A DNA stretch of 40,099 bases from CAVDRM01 sp963611355 (GCA_963611355.1 CAVDRM010000021.1:1-40099); one strand, 5' to 3'; counted from the stretch's first letter, positions 1 through 8,587 are shown. A program made the numbers and translations. The notes: generated from the letters alone by a model not told the origin.

Positions 1-3000
1 GCTATGGGCATTCAGACCAAGGTCACGGCAATGACGCAGGCTGAAAAGGCACAGCTTCGTTACACTATCATGATGGAGAGAACAACGACAGCACAGGGCG
101 ATATGGCGAGAACGCTTGACGCGCCTGCCAACCAGTTGCGAGTGCTTTCGGCACAGGTAACGCAGGCGGCACGTGCTTTGGGTAATATCTTCATCCCCGC
201 AATCAACTCCATCCTGCCTGTTGCGATTGCAGCTACAAATGCTATCATGAAATTGCTTTCCGCGATTGCCGCTTTGTTCGGATATAAGCTGTCAACAGTG
301 GACTATTCGGGCGGTATTGACAGCACAACAAGCAGTGTGGATGGTCTGACGGATAGTCAGAACAGTGCCGGAGGCAGTGCAAAGAAGCTGAAAAGCTATC
401 TGATGGGCTTTGATGAGCTGAACGTCATTGACCCCAATCAAGGCGGCGGTGGCGGTGGAGGTGGCTCTTCCTCCGGCCTGAGTGATTTTAATTGGGATTT
501 GTACACCTACGATTTCTTAGGCGATGCCGTCAACAGCCGTGTCAATGCGATTACGCAGGCAATCGAGCCTGTCCTGAATTGGCTGTTGGACAACTTGGAA
601 GAAGTGCTGATTGTTGCCGAGGCGATTGGCGCGGCAATGCTCATTTGGAAGATTGCCACAGCCCTAAATCCGTCTCTGAAAACCGCACTTGCCAATTTGA
701 AAAGTATCGAGTCCGTTGCGCTCGGTATTGCAACGATTATCATAACGGTTGGCTTGGTTTTCAAAAGTGACCAGAAATATCTGGCTACGGGTGACGGCGG
801 TTTCCTTACGGCAGACGGCATTGCAACGGCGCTTGGGGCTGCACTGTCGGGTAAGATTATCGGCGGTGTGCTGGGTGGCAAAGCTGGCACATATACGGCG
901 TCTATTACTTTGGCGTTAAGTGCTGCCACAACCTTGGTTGCCACTACGCTCGAAGTGGCCAACGGCGGTATCACGAAGGAGACGATTATCAGTAGTCTTG
1001 GGGCAGTCCTCAAAGGCGCTGCTGCTGGCGGCGTATTGGCAAAGGCCATAGGTGTGTCTGTTGTAAAAGGTATTGTTGTCGGTGCGGTCATAACGCTTTC
1101 GGCGGCGCTCGTGCTTAACTTAGTTGCCGCGATGATTAACTCATCCCAACTCAACAAGGCAATTCTGTGGGGTGAAATCTCGCTTACGGCAGATGAAATT
1201 AGACAGGAAGCAGAAAAACTGCTTACCGTCAATGTCGATACCGTTGTCAAGCTGACGAACGCACAAATACAAGATGAAGATACTGCCGTTTCCGACCTTA
1301 ACACGGCGATTGCCCAATTCACGGCAAAACTAAACAAAATTGAGCTTGGCGTGAAGGTCTCCGATACCGAAGTGCAGTCCATGATTGCCGCCATAACGGG
1401 CGAGAACGGTATTGTGGCGAAGGTGCAGAAAACACTTACCGAAAAGGAAGAGACCGTTTCGCTGGCCGTCAGTCTTGCCCCGCCTCAGACCACAAGCGGC
1501 GAGGATATGTCGGCCTCTCTGTTGAGTGCTATGGGACTTGGCGGGAGTGCGTTGAGTACGGCAGCCATCGATATTGGTGGACGGCTTGCGTCCATGATTC
1601 AGCAGGGCATGACCACAGGCTTTACGAACGGCGAAACTCTGGTTATCGCGGAACTGTCATCAAGCCTCAACCGTATCTCTACGGCAGTTGCCAACGGGCG
1701 TGTGATGGGCGAGTTTTCGGCAAGTACGGAACTGCTGCTGACCGATTTAACGCGAGAGAGCTTCACGGATGTCCTGTCGCAATACAAGACGCTCGAAGAC
1801 AATCTGCGGGCAAGCTATGAGTCACTTGAGAAACAGGCGTATGCGGATGCCGTGGCGTATCAGGCGGGACTTACCGAAGCGCAGGCTTATTATGCATCAA
1901 TCGGGGACACGGACAATCTTGCAAAGGTCACGGAAGCGCTTGCCTCCATCACGGCACAGATTGAGCAGTGGGACGTTGGCGCGGCTGTTGACGCTGCGGT
2001 CAATGCTGCCACGACAGACGGACGGGTGAAACTTCTGGAAGCTGTTCGGACAATTTTCGCACAGCCGTTTGGGGATGGGGTGGATATTTCCAGTCTGATA
2101 ATGAAGTCGCTGACGATGGGCGGCACATGGGACACTGATTTTGAAGAACTTGTAAAATCTTTCCCCACACAGTTGGAAGCATACGTTCTCAACAGCATGA
2201 CCGGCGAAGATTCAAAGGTGTATTTGCAGGCGCGAGACCTATTAGGTGTAAGTGACTGGGATATGCTTAGTGATGAAATCAAAACCGCAATGTATAATTC
2301 TGTCGCAGATACTGTCGGCGATGAAAAAGCGAAGCAGTTGTTTGATGCGCTTGGTTATGACATTCCTTCTGCAATCGCAGCAAGCATTGACGAAAATCAG
2401 GCACTTATCGAAAATGCGGTAGGCGATGCGCTCGAAGGCGTAGACGGTGTGGATGTCGGTACAACGTTCGTAACCGATGTTGCAGACACTATAACGGCGG
2501 GACAGGAAAACATTACAACGGCGGCAGAAACCGCTACGAGCAAGGTGCAGGCCACAGTTGATTCCACTCTGACTGATGCGGAAACAAAGCTAACTGATAT
2601 GACAGCCAATGTCGGTCAAGCGGTCAAAACAAATGTCGCCGATACGATTGACAACAGCGAACAGAAAATCGAAGCGATGAGCGAGACGATGGACAAGACC
2701 GTCAAGACCACCAGAGAAGAAGTTTCCGCTTCCTTCCTTTCCCTGAGTGACAGTGTTGTAGCGATGATGCATGGCGCTTACACAAGCATTACAAGCGAGT
2801 GGGCAGGGCTTCCTGCTTGGTTTGTACAGCGCGTCACGACTTCTATCTCCAATTCGTTTGCTATGCTGAAAGGCTCTATCACGACCTGCTTTGCAACCGC
2901 AAAGACCAGTGTGCAAAGTGCTTGGAGCGGGATGGGTACTTGGTTCAAAACGAATGTGGCCAACAAGATGAAGTCTTCCTTAACAGACGGCTGGGAGGAC

Positions 3001-3408
3001 GCAGGCGTGACCGCGATGAACAATTTCATTGCTGGCTTAAAGAAGGTCAAGATGCCTGATTTCCATGTCGAGTGGAATGACTTGACAAAGGAAATGAACG
3101 GCGAAAAGGTCACTATCAAAGTTCCGAAGCTGAAATTCTATGCGGCAGGCGGTTTCCCCACTTCCGGTCAGATGTTCGTAGCGCGTGAAGCGGGCGCTGA
3201 AATGGTTGGTAATATCGGAAGCAGAACGGCTGTTGCGAACAATGACCAAATTGTCGAGGCGGTCAGTCAGGGTGTGTACTTGGCTGTTCGGGACGCGATG
3301 AGCGAGGGCAGCAACGATGCGAATGTTACGGTCTATCTGGATGGCGAAGTGGTGTACAGGAATCAGCAGAAGATAGCCAAAAAGAAGGGCTATAACTTTG
3401 TTGGGTAG
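1..3408 (+). CDS. Phage tail tape measure protein (5' end outside the window)
   Basis: The reading frame is open from the first base, so the gene starts upstream and at least 1135 codons are visible. The visible part has hydrophobic segments, Ala/Thr-rich helical stretches and a Gly/Ser-rich linker near residue 145. A long region with repeated small residues follows, and a C-terminal segment contains AAGGFPTSGQMFVARE, a sequence type common at the end of tape measure proteins of Firmicutes siphophages. Tape measure proteins set tail length and pass through the tail tube at DNA ejection. The next gene starts 13 bp downstream with its own AGGAGGT site. Size, composition and position ahead of small tail, holin and lysin genes support the call. 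Confidence 0.85.
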   Translation, partial: AMGIQTKVTAMTQAEKAQLRYTIMMERTTTAQGDMARTLDAPANQLRVLSAQVTQAARALGNIFIPAINSILPVAIAATNAIMKLLSAIAALFGYKLSTVDYSGGIDSTTSSVDGLTDSQNSAGGSAKKLKSYLMGFDELNVIDPNQGGGGGGGGSSSGLSDFNWDLYTYDFLGDAVNSRVNAITQAIEPVLNWLLDNLEEVLIVAEAIGAAMLIWKIATALNPSLKTALANLKSIESVALGIATIIITVGLVFKSDQKYLATGDGGFLTADGIATALGAALSGKIIGGVLGGKAGTYTASITLALSAATTLVATTLEVANGGITKETIISSLGAVLKGAAAGGVLAKAIGVSVVKGIVVGAVITLSAALVLNLVAAMINSSQLNKAILWGEISLTADEIRQEAEKLLTVNVDTVVKLTNAQIQDEDTAVSDLNTAIAQFTAKLNKIELGVKVSDTEVQSMIAAITGENGIVAKVQKTLTEKEETVSLAVSLAPPQTTSGEDMSASLLSAMGLGGSALSTAAIDIGGRLASMIQQGMTTGFTNGETLVIAELSSSLNRISTAVANGRVMGEFSASTELLLTDLTRESFTDVLSQYKTLEDNLRASYESLEKQAYADAVAYQAGLTEAQAYYASIGDTDNLAKVTEALASITAQIEQWDVGAAVDAAVNAATTDGRVKLLEAVRTIFAQPFGDGVDISSLIMKSLTMGGTWDTDFEELVKSFPTQLEAYVLNSMTGEDSKVYLQARDLLGVSDWDMLSDEIKTAMYNSVADTVGDEKAKQLFDALGYDIPSAIAASIDENQALIENAVGDALEGVDGVDVGTTFVTDVADTITAGQENITTAAETATSKVQATVDSTLTDAETKLTDMTANVGQAVKTNVADTIDNSEQKIEAMSETMDKTVKTTREEVSASFLSLSDSVVAMMHGAYTSITSEWAGLPAWFVQRVTTSISNSFAMLKGSITTCFATAKTSVQSAWSGMGTWFKTNVANKMKSSLTDGWEDAGVTAMNNFIAGLKKVKMPDFHVEWNDLTKEMNGEKVTIKVPKLKFYAAGGFPTSGQMFVAREAGAEMVGNIGSRTAVANNDQIVEAVSQGVYLAVRDAMSEGSNDANVTVYLDGEVVYRNQQKIAKKKGYNFVG

Positions 3409-3421
3409 GAGGTGACGAGGA

Positions 3422-3799
3422 ATGCAGCAAGGTATGATTTTCATCAACGGTATCGAAATCCCATATCCTAAGAGAGGTTTAGAGTTCTCTGTTGCTACGC
3501 TCGTTGATTCTGCCAGAAACGCGAACGGCGAGGTAGTAGGCCAGAAGATTGGACGTGACCAGTATAAGCTGAACAATCTTAGCTGGCCGTGGCTGACGGC
3601 TGAACAATGGTCTGCTATCCTTCAATGCTTTTCAGGATTCTACGCAACCGTGCAATTTCCAGACCCCGTAACCAACACATGGAAAACGCTCAAAATGTAC
3701 CCCGGCGATAGAAGTGCGGAGCCGTATTGGGTAGGCGAGGACGGCTTGCCTACCCACTATCGGAACTGCAAAGTGAACATCATTGATGTAGGCGAGTAG
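3422..3799 (+). CDS. Small phage tail protein (DUF6711-like)
   Basis: This 125-residue soluble protein starts at an ATG eight bases after a strong GGAGGT. It begins MQQGMIFINGIEIPYPKRGL and is rich in aromatic residues. Small proteins of this size with an IxxNGxxIPxPxRG-type opening follow the tape measure gene in many Clostridia siphophages and are annotated DUF6711; I recognise the type by pattern and position only. It is probably a structural part of the tail tip. A further AGGAGGT for the next reading frame overlaps its stop codon, as expected in a packed late phage operon. Confidence 0.65.
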   Translation: MQQGMIFINGIEIPYPKRGLEFSVATLVDSARNANGEVVGQKIGRDQYKLNNLSWPWLTAEQWSAILQCFSGFYATVQFPDPVTNTWKTLKMYPGDRSAEPYWVGEDGLPTHYRNCKVNIIDVGE

Positions 3800-3812
3800 G
3801 AGGTGGGACATT

Positions 3813-3887
3813 GTGCAAAAGGTTTCAGAAGCCTATTCGCAGAGTATAGTAACTAAAGGACGGCGATGCTTATGGATTCCACAATGA
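3813..3887 (+). pseudogene. Stub of a phage tail-tip/receptor-binding gene
   Basis: A GTG start follows AGGAGGT at ideal spacing and opens a frame of only 24 codons. The peptide begins MQKVSEAYSQSIVTKGRR and runs out in the sequence before the next gene. The opening resembles the first residues of phage minor structural (tail-tip) proteins, which are normally hundreds of residues long and sit exactly here, between the tape measure block and the lysis genes. I infer that most of that gene was deleted and only the start remains. It could instead be a genuine short leader peptide. Confidence 0.45.
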
Positions 3888-4195
3888 CGGTTGTGGTCAG
3901 TATAATCGGTTCGGTCTTTGCAAGTACAGGCTTCTGGGCGTTTCTGACGTTCGTTATACAGCAGAAGCACGATAAATCGAGTGCAGAGGCGCAGATGCTG
4001 AAAGGCTTGGGACATGACCGAATCTGCTATCTTGGTGCAAAATATATCAGGCAAGGCTACATTACCAAGGAAGACTACGAAAATCTGCATGAGTATCTCT
4101 ATCTGCCGTATAAAAAGCTCGGTGGTAACGGTACGGCGGAAAGAGTAATGAAAGAGGTGGAGAAACTGCCTCTGAAAAACGAAAAGGAGGGATGA
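3872..4195 (+). CDS. Small phage membrane protein next to the holin
   Basis: The ATG at 3872 is preferred because AAAGGACGG lies nine bases upstream; an ATG at 3866 is too close to that site. The product of about 107 residues has one N-terminal membrane segment (roughly residues 6-28, MTVVVSIIGSVFASTGFWAF) and a charged helical tail ending KNEKEG. Proteins of this layout lie just before the holin in many Firmicutes prophages and may help lysis or anchor at the membrane. No specific family function is established. It lies four bases before the holin start and is surely co-transcribed with it. Confidence 0.65.
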   Translation: MDSTMTVVVSIIGSVFASTGFWAFLTFVIQQKHDKSSAEAQMLKGLGHDRICYLGAKYIRQGYITKEDYENLHEYLYLPYKKLGGNGTAERVMKEVEKLPLKNEKEG

Positions 4196-4198
4196 CCC

Positions 4199-4555
4199 AT
4201 GAAGAAATTCTTACTCGTATCTCTGATGCTGCTTCTTGTTCCGACCATTGCGCTTGCCGAAGGCGAAGTGACTGAGCCGTTCACTTGGGAATATCTCGTC
4301 ACTGTGGCAGGTGCATCCGCCTTTACCCTGCTTGTTGTGCAGTTCCTTAAACTGCCGCTCGATAAGGTATGGAAGATTCCTACGCGCCTGCTTGTCTATG
4401 TGATTGCGCTGCTTGTCATGATGGTTGCCACAGTGTTCACTACGGGCTTGACGTGGCAGAACGCACTGCTTGCCTTCTGCAATGCCTTTATTGCAGCGTT
4501 GACCGCTATGGGCACTTACGAAATGACATTTGCTAAAAAGGACGGTGAAACCTAA
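4199..4555 (+). CDS. Phage holin-like membrane protein
   Basis: The product is 118 residues. It has an N-terminal hydrophobic segment that may be a signal peptide (MKKFLLVSLMLLLVPTIALA), then two more hydrophobic segments at about 32-50 and 62-105, and ends with a short charged tail (FAKKDGET). Several membrane segments in a small protein immediately before an endolysin gene are typical of holins, which open the membrane at a set time. An AAGGAGGG site lies at ideal spacing. Its TAA stop overlaps the ATG of the endolysin gene (TAATG), suggesting translational coupling. The family is not certain from sequence alone. Confidence 0.75.
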   Translation: MKKFLLVSLMLLLVPTIALAEGEVTEPFTWEYLVTVAGASAFTLLVVQFLKLPLDKVWKIPTRLLVYVIALLVMMVATVFTTGLTWQNALLAFCNAFIAALTAMGTYEMTFAKKDGET

Positions 4556-5316
4556 TGTTAAAGGCAAGCCAACTCGTCTCGTTCTGTCAAAAGATGGTTG
4601 GTATGCCGTATTGGTACGGGACTTGTGTGTATCAATGCACACAGTCCCTGCTTTCCAAAAAGGCAAAGCAATATCCCAATCACTATTACGATTCACGGAT
4701 GAAGAAATACCAACAAAACATTGCCGACAGGAAGGTCTGCACGGACTGTATCGGTTTGATTAAAGGCTTCTTCTGGACAAATGGCGGGGAAGGCGTACTT
4801 GAGTATACACAGGGCGGTGAAGCATATAAGAGCAAGTACGGCGGGAATAATTGCCCTGACAAGGGCGCGAAGGGGATGCGCGGGTACATCCGGCAGAAAG
4901 GATGCAAGAACGGTAATATCGATACCCTTCCCGAAGTCCCAGGTGTGCTTGTGTTCACGCCTACCCATGTCGGTGTATACATTGGCGGCGGCTATGTTAT
5001 TGAGGCAAAGGGCTTTTCTTATGGCGTAGTCAAAACTGAACTCGCAAAACGACCGTGGGAGTATTGGGGGTATCTGCCCGATACGATGCTTGAGTACGAT
5101 ACCGAAGGGGAAACGCCTGTCACGCCAGAGCCGGAGCCTATACCCAAACCAGATCCAACCACTTATTCAACCTATACCGTCAAGCGCGGAGACACGCTGT
5201 GGAATATTTCCAGAGACCTGTTAGGGCGCGGGCAGTATTGGCGGAAGATTGCAGAACTGAATGGGATAACGGGGACGATTATCCATACAGGAGATGTGCT
5301 AAAGATTCCGACATGA
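4555..5316 (+). CDS. Phage endolysin, NlpC/P60 peptidase with C-terminal LysM
   Basis: The 253-residue protein has an N-terminal NlpC/P60-like cysteine peptidase domain with Cys65 in TDCIGLIKG and His138 in PTHVGVYIGGGYVIEA. A proline-rich linker (about 184-200) leads to a LysM domain (about 205-253, YTVKRGDTLWNISRDLLG to GDVLKIPT) that would bind peptidoglycan. The predicted role is cleavage of cell-wall peptide stems at lysis after the holin acts. There is no signal peptide, which fits holin-dependent release. The start overlaps the holin stop. This is the last phage gene before ssrA. Confidence 0.9.
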   Translation: MLKASQLVSFCQKMVGMPYWYGTCVYQCTQSLLSKKAKQYPNHYYDSRMKKYQQNIADRKVCTDCIGLIKGFFWTNGGEGVLEYTQGGEAYKSKYGGNNCPDKGAKGMRGYIRQKGCKNGNIDTLPEVPGVLVFTPTHVGVYIGGGYVIEAKGFSYGVVKTELAKRPWEYWGYLPDTMLEYDTEGETPVTPEPEPIPKPDPTTYSTYTVKRGDTLWNISRDLLGRGQYWRKIAELNGITGTIIHTGDVLKIPT

Positions 5317-5350
5317 GGATAGGAAGTCAGGGAAGCTCTTTGAGAGCAAT

Positions 5351-5393
5351 AAAAAACCCGAACGCATTCTTCACGAAGAAGAAGGTGTTCGGA
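5351..5393 (-). terminator. Terminator of ssrA, possibly shared with the phage lysis operon
   Basis: Two 15-base arms (5358-5372 and 5378-5392) pair around a 5-base loop with two imperfect positions. On the - strand the stem is followed by six T residues, which is the classic intrinsic terminator form just after ssrA. On the + strand the stem also forms, with a weaker T run, so it may also end the endolysin transcript. Confidence 0.75.
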
Positions 5394-5404
5394 TTTGCAT
5401 GGTT

Positions 5405-5749
5405 TGGTGGAGGTGAGGGGAATCGAACCCCTGTCCGAAGACTCAGGCTTATGGTTTTCTCCGAGCGCAGCCATGATTTTAAATTTTCCGCTGCCGCACG
5501 CCTCATGGCGGGCTTACGGCGTTGGTAGCTTCATAGTGCCGGCTTCAGGCAAAGCTTACTGAAACCCGTTCCCTACATCAATGACGCCGGTGGCCTGAGC
5601 CGTAGGCGCTCAGGGTCGACGCGCGGCATTAAGCCGCGAAAGCGTAATTATTATTGTCAGTTAATTTTAATTCCCCGTTTTAACGCGGTCAGGGGCCGCG
5701 GCTCGCTTACCATATTCCCAACAATCCCCGTCGAAACCAGTACACCCCC
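5405..5749 (-). ncRNA. ssrA: Transfer-messenger RNA (tmRNA)
   Basis: The - strand 5' end reads GGGGGTG, pairs with CACCTCC before the 3' ACCA, and carries the conserved TTTCGACGGGGAT-type tmRNA 5' block. The 3' end has a T-arm with loop TTCGATT closed by AGGGG/CCCCT and an encoded CCA (5405-5407). The internal message (about 5629-5676) ends AAT AAT TAC GCT TTC GCG GCT TAA, giving a tag that finishes TDNNNYAFAA; the resume codon is probably GGG or GAA (tag GELKLTDNNNYAFAA). At 345 nt the size is normal. With SmpB it rescues stalled ribosomes and tags the nascent protein for proteolysis. It begins 14 bp after the smpB stop codon. Confidence 0.95.
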
Positions 5750-5763
5750 ATAAAACAGTGCTT

Positions 5764-6228
5764 TTACCCTCGCTGACGCATAGCACGGGCAATGTCCATC
5801 TTGGCATCCTTTTCAGCCATGTCCGCACGCTTATCATGCAAGTGCTTGCCAACGCACAGACCCAAGGAAAGCTTCATCCGCCCATCGTTCAGATACACAG
5901 AAAGGGGAATGAGAGCATGGCCCTGACGCTGAACAAGGCTGCCAAGCTTGCGGATTTCGCTTTTGTGCATCAGAAGACGCTTGGGACGCAGCGGGTCGGT
6001 GTTAAAGATGTTGCCCTGCTCATAAGGGCTGATATGCATGGATTGGACGAATATTTGACCGTCCTTGACCAAAGCATAGCTCTCTTTAAGATTGACGCGC
6101 CCCTGCCGCATCGACTTGACTTCCGTGCCTTTCAGCTCAATGCCGCACTCGTAAGACTCTTCGATGAAAAAATCGCGCCGCGCACGGCGATTCTCAGCCA
6201 CCTGCTTGACGCCCTTTGCCTTCGCCAT
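5764..6228 (-). CDS. smpB: SsrA-binding protein SmpB
   Basis: The 154-residue product contains the SmpB signatures NRRARRDFFIEESYECGIEL, GTEVKSMRQGRVNLKESYA and a basic C-terminal tail (KDAKMDIARAMRQRG) that acts in the empty mRNA channel. It binds tmRNA and delivers it to stalled ribosomes. The start at 6228 is chosen because AAAGGAGGT lies six bases upstream; a longer frame to 6267 has no such site. Only 14 bp separate its stop from the mature 5' end of ssrA, so the RNA is probably made on the same transcript and processed. Confidence 0.97.
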   Translation of the reverse strand: MAKAKGVKQVAENRRARRDFFIEESYECGIELKGTEVKSMRQGRVNLKESYALVKDGQIFVQSMHISPYEQGNIFNTDPLRPKRLLMHKSEIRKLGSLVQRQGHALIPLSVYLNDGRMKLSLGLCVGKHLHDKRADMAEKDAKMDIARAMRQRG

Positions 6229-6257
6229 GCCCGTACCTCCTTTCATCGACCAGATAC

Positions 6258-6286
6258 AGTATACCATATTGCATATGGGATTGCAA
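6258..6286 (-). promoter_or_regulatory. Promoter of smpB(-ssrA)
   Basis: On the - strand TTGCAA (6281-6286) and TATACT (6258-6263) are separated by 17 bp, with TGG just before the -10 box. The -10 region matches that of the rnhA promoter (ATATGGTATACT in both). Confidence 0.6.
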
Positions 6287-6342
6287 CCTCCGCATCAAGA
6301 AGGAAACGCCCTTTCAGCGGGAATATTGTTACAATTTCTTGA

Positions 6343-6370
6343 TTTACAACAGTTAAAAAATCCGTATAAT
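6343..6370 (+). promoter_or_regulatory. Promoter of the DUF6273 lipoprotein gene
   Basis: TTTACA (6343-6348), a 16-bp spacer and a perfect TATAAT (6365-6370) lie 46 bp before the chosen start codon. This is divergent from the smpB promoter. Confidence 0.6.
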
Positions 6371-6416
6371 AGTGTATGTGCGGCAAATTATGTTAAAGCA
6401 AGTGGGGGAAAGAGAC

Positions 6417-7505
6417 ATGCAAAGACGGGGAAAAAGGATATTGCCGGTACTGTGTATCTGCATAGCATTTCTGATGTGCGGCTGTGAAAAAAGCAAGATC
6501 GTTCAATACGAGGAAGCAAAGCAACTCATAAGCGTGGAGGAGTATGACAAGGCCGTCTCTGCTTTTACTGCATCAGAAGGCTATGAGGACAGCGGTAAGT
6601 ATTTGATTTATATCAGCGCCCTTCAAATGGCGGAAAAAGAGCAATTTGATTCAGCTGTCAACGCTTTTGATTCTCTTGCCGACTTTTTAGACAGCAAGCA
6701 GCTTTCAGTTTATTATCAGGCACGGCAATATGAGAAAAATCAGGCGTATGAGCAGGCTGCAGTATTATACCGCTCCGCCGAAGAATTTAAGGACAGCGCA
6801 GAACGGCTTGAGGCGCTTGCGCCTGCCATTGCGGAAAGAAAGGCGGCGAAGGCGGCGCATGATGAGAAATTTCAGGTCGGCTGCACAGTCACATTCGGCA
6901 CATATCCGCAGACAAAAGGCGGAACAGACAGCACACCCATTGAATGGCTTATCCTTGACCGAGACGGTGACGACGTGCTTCTCCTCAGTCAGTACGGCTT
7001 GGATAATCAGCCGTATAATGCCGAATGGACGGATGTCACATGGGCAAACTGCTCCTTGCGCGTATGGCTGAATAATGACTTCCTGAGAAAAGCGTTCAGC
7101 ACAGAAGAGCAGAATGCGATTTGCATAACTCATATTATCAATGCAAGTCAGGGCTATAGCGCTTGGGATACGGTCGGCGGAAATGATACGCAGGACAAGA
7201 TATTCCTGCTGAGCTTTGCCGAAGCAAACCAATACCTCGGCGTTGTCTATGGAGACAGCAGCATGGAAGCGCGCATGACGCCCACTGCTTATGCATCGTC
7301 ACTCGGCGCATTCGTCAATGATGGCGAATATAAGACGGCAGACGGCGGCAAAACCGGGCTTTGGTGGCTTCGCTCAGCCGGAACAAGCCAAAATTTTGCG
7401 GCGTTTATTGCCCCTGACGGCTCTCTTTACAGCATCAACGTGGGCTATACCTACGGCTGTGTTCGTCCTGCGTTATGGGTAAACATTGAGAATGACATTT
7501 ATTGA
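6417..7505 (+). CDS. Lipoprotein with TPR-like helices and a DUF6273 domain
   Basis: The ATG at 6417 follows GGGGGAAAGA and opens a protein of 362 residues. The N-terminus (MQRRGKRILPVLCICIAFLM, then Cys-Gly-Cys) is a lipoprotein-type signal. Residues about 27-150 form tandem helix pairs of TPR-like type (QFDSAVNAFDSLADFLDS, AYEQAAVLYRSAEEFKDS). The C-terminal two thirds match the DUF6273 pattern (VTFGTYPQ, PIEWLILDRDGDDVLLLS, GLWWLRSAG, RPALWVN), frequent in surface proteins of gut Firmicutes. It is probably exposed outside the membrane; function is unknown. Its stop overlaps the stop of the convergent recombinase gene. Confidence 0.85.
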   Translation: MQRRGKRILPVLCICIAFLMCGCEKSKIVQYEEAKQLISVEEYDKAVSAFTASEGYEDSGKYLIYISALQMAEKEQFDSAVNAFDSLADFLDSKQLSVYYQARQYEKNQAYEQAAVLYRSAEEFKDSAERLEALAPAIAERKAAKAAHDEKFQVGCTVTFGTYPQTKGGTDSTPIEWLILDRDGDDVLLLSQYGLDNQPYNAEWTDVTWANCSLRVWLNNDFLRKAFSTEEQNAICITHIINASQGYSAWDTVGGNDTQDKIFLLSFAEANQYLGVVYGDSSMEARMTPTAYASSLGAFVNDGEYKTADGGKTGLWWLRSAGTSQNFAAFIAPDGSLYSINVGYTYGCVRPALWVNIENDIY

Positions 7506-8587
7506 TTTTGAGTGTCGCCGTCCGTTTCAGGCAAAACGACATGCTTGACGGCCTCACGTTTGCGCATGTCCGTCATAGCGGCATAGTGGCGGCGTGTCGT
7601 GTTGACATCCGTGTGGCCGAGAACATCGGCGACTAAATAAATATCACCGGTTTCCTGATAGAGATTGGTGCCGAAGGTACTGCGCAGCTTGTGCGGGCTG
7701 ATGCGTGTTTTTAGCGGCGCGGCGACAAGCGCATATTTTTTTACAAGATTCTGTACGGCACGCTGGGTGATGCGCCGTTTTTGCATGGACAAAAAGAGCG
7801 CGTCCTCGTGGCCTGGCAGGGCTTCGATTTTCTTCCGCTCCTGAATATAGGCCTTGAGCGCATCGGCCACCTGCTCAGGAAAGTACAGAATGGTTTGATT
7901 TCCGCCCTTGCGGGTGACAAGAAACGCATTCAGATCAAAATCAAGGTCATCCAAATTGATGCCGATGCACTCGCTGACGCGGATGCCTGTGCCTAAAAAC
8001 AGCAAAAGTAGCGCTAAATCGCGGGCGCGTGTAAATTCCAACAGCTTTTGCTGGCGCTTCGTCAGGCCATCTCCGCTTTCAACCGTTTCCAGCATTTTTG
8101 TCATTTCATCACGTTCCAAGCGAAGAATAGGCTTTTCGTGCAGCTTTGGAAGCGAAACAAGCGTGGTGATATTGGCATCAATATGCTTATTTTTGTATAA
8201 ATATTCAAACAGAGAGCGCAAGGAGCAGAGCTTGCGCATGATGCCGAGTTCGTGATTTCTGACTAATTTTTCTTCTCCCGTATCATGATTTTCGGAATAA
8301 TATTGTGTCAAATAGTCCTGATAGCCTTCGATGTCTCGTCCTGTCAGCTTTTTTAAATGAACATCGTTGACAAGGGGAATGGGTACATCTGCAAAAAGAT
8401 AATTTTCTTTGGATAAATATTCAAAAAATAGCCGATAATCATATGCATATGCAAGGCGCGTAAGCGTGCTGGTCGTATGCGCAATGGAACGAAAAAAATC
8501 CGTGCAGACGATGGGCAATTCTTTTTCCAACTCGCGCAGTTTTTCGATGCGCTTTGAATTCATTGCTTCAGAATAAGGGACAGACAT
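7499..8587 (-). CDS. XerS-like tyrosine recombinase
   Basis: The 362-residue protein has an N-terminal SAM-like core-binding domain (TTSTLTRLAYAYDYRLFFEY) and a C-terminal catalytic domain with all expected residues: Arg in TGIRVSECIG, Lys in TRKGGNQ, HKLR, and LGHTDVNTTRRHY with the nucleophilic Tyr. Layout and length resemble the single recombinase XerS of streptococci, which resolves chromosome dimers at difSL, more than a phage integrase. The start at 8587 has GGAGGT seven bases upstream. A dif-like inverted repeat lies 326 bp upstream. It is separated from the prophage by ssrA, smpB and a lipoprotein gene, so I do not read it as the prophage integrase, though that cannot be excluded. Confidence 0.85.
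   Translation of the reverse strand: MSVPYSEAMNSKRIEKLRELEKELPIVCTDFFRSIAHTTSTLTRLAYAYDYRLFFEYLSKENYLFADVPIPLVNDVHLKKLTGRDIEGYQDYLTQYYSENHDTGEEKLVRNHELGIMRKLCSLRSLFEYLYKNKHIDANITTLVSLPKLHEKPILRLERDEMTKMLETVESGDGLTKRQQKLLEFTRARDLALLLLFLGTGIRVSECIGINLDDLDFDLNAFLVTRKGGNQTILYFPEQVADALKAYIQERKKIEALPGHEDALFLSMQKRRITQRAVQNLVKKYALVAAPLKTRISPHKLRSTFGTNLYQETGDIYLVADVLGHTDVNTTRRHYAAMTDMRKREAVKHVVLPETDGDTQNQ

Noticed and set aside
507..1394. A 295-codon open frame on the - strand inside the tape measure gene.
   Set aside because: It is the antisense of a low-stop Ala/Thr-rich coding region, has no ribosome binding site and shows Ser/Ala/Thr-biased nonsense composition.
5405..5440. A tRNA gene suggested by the T-loop and CCA on the - strand.
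   Set aside because: The same strand continues into the tmRNA 5' block and internal tag message, and there is no anticodon arm at tRNA distance.
7499..8587. Reading the tyrosine recombinase as the prophage integrase.
   Set aside because: Its length and motifs resemble XerS, and ssrA, smpB and a lipoprotein gene lie between it and the phage genes, so it is on the host side of the presumed attachment site.
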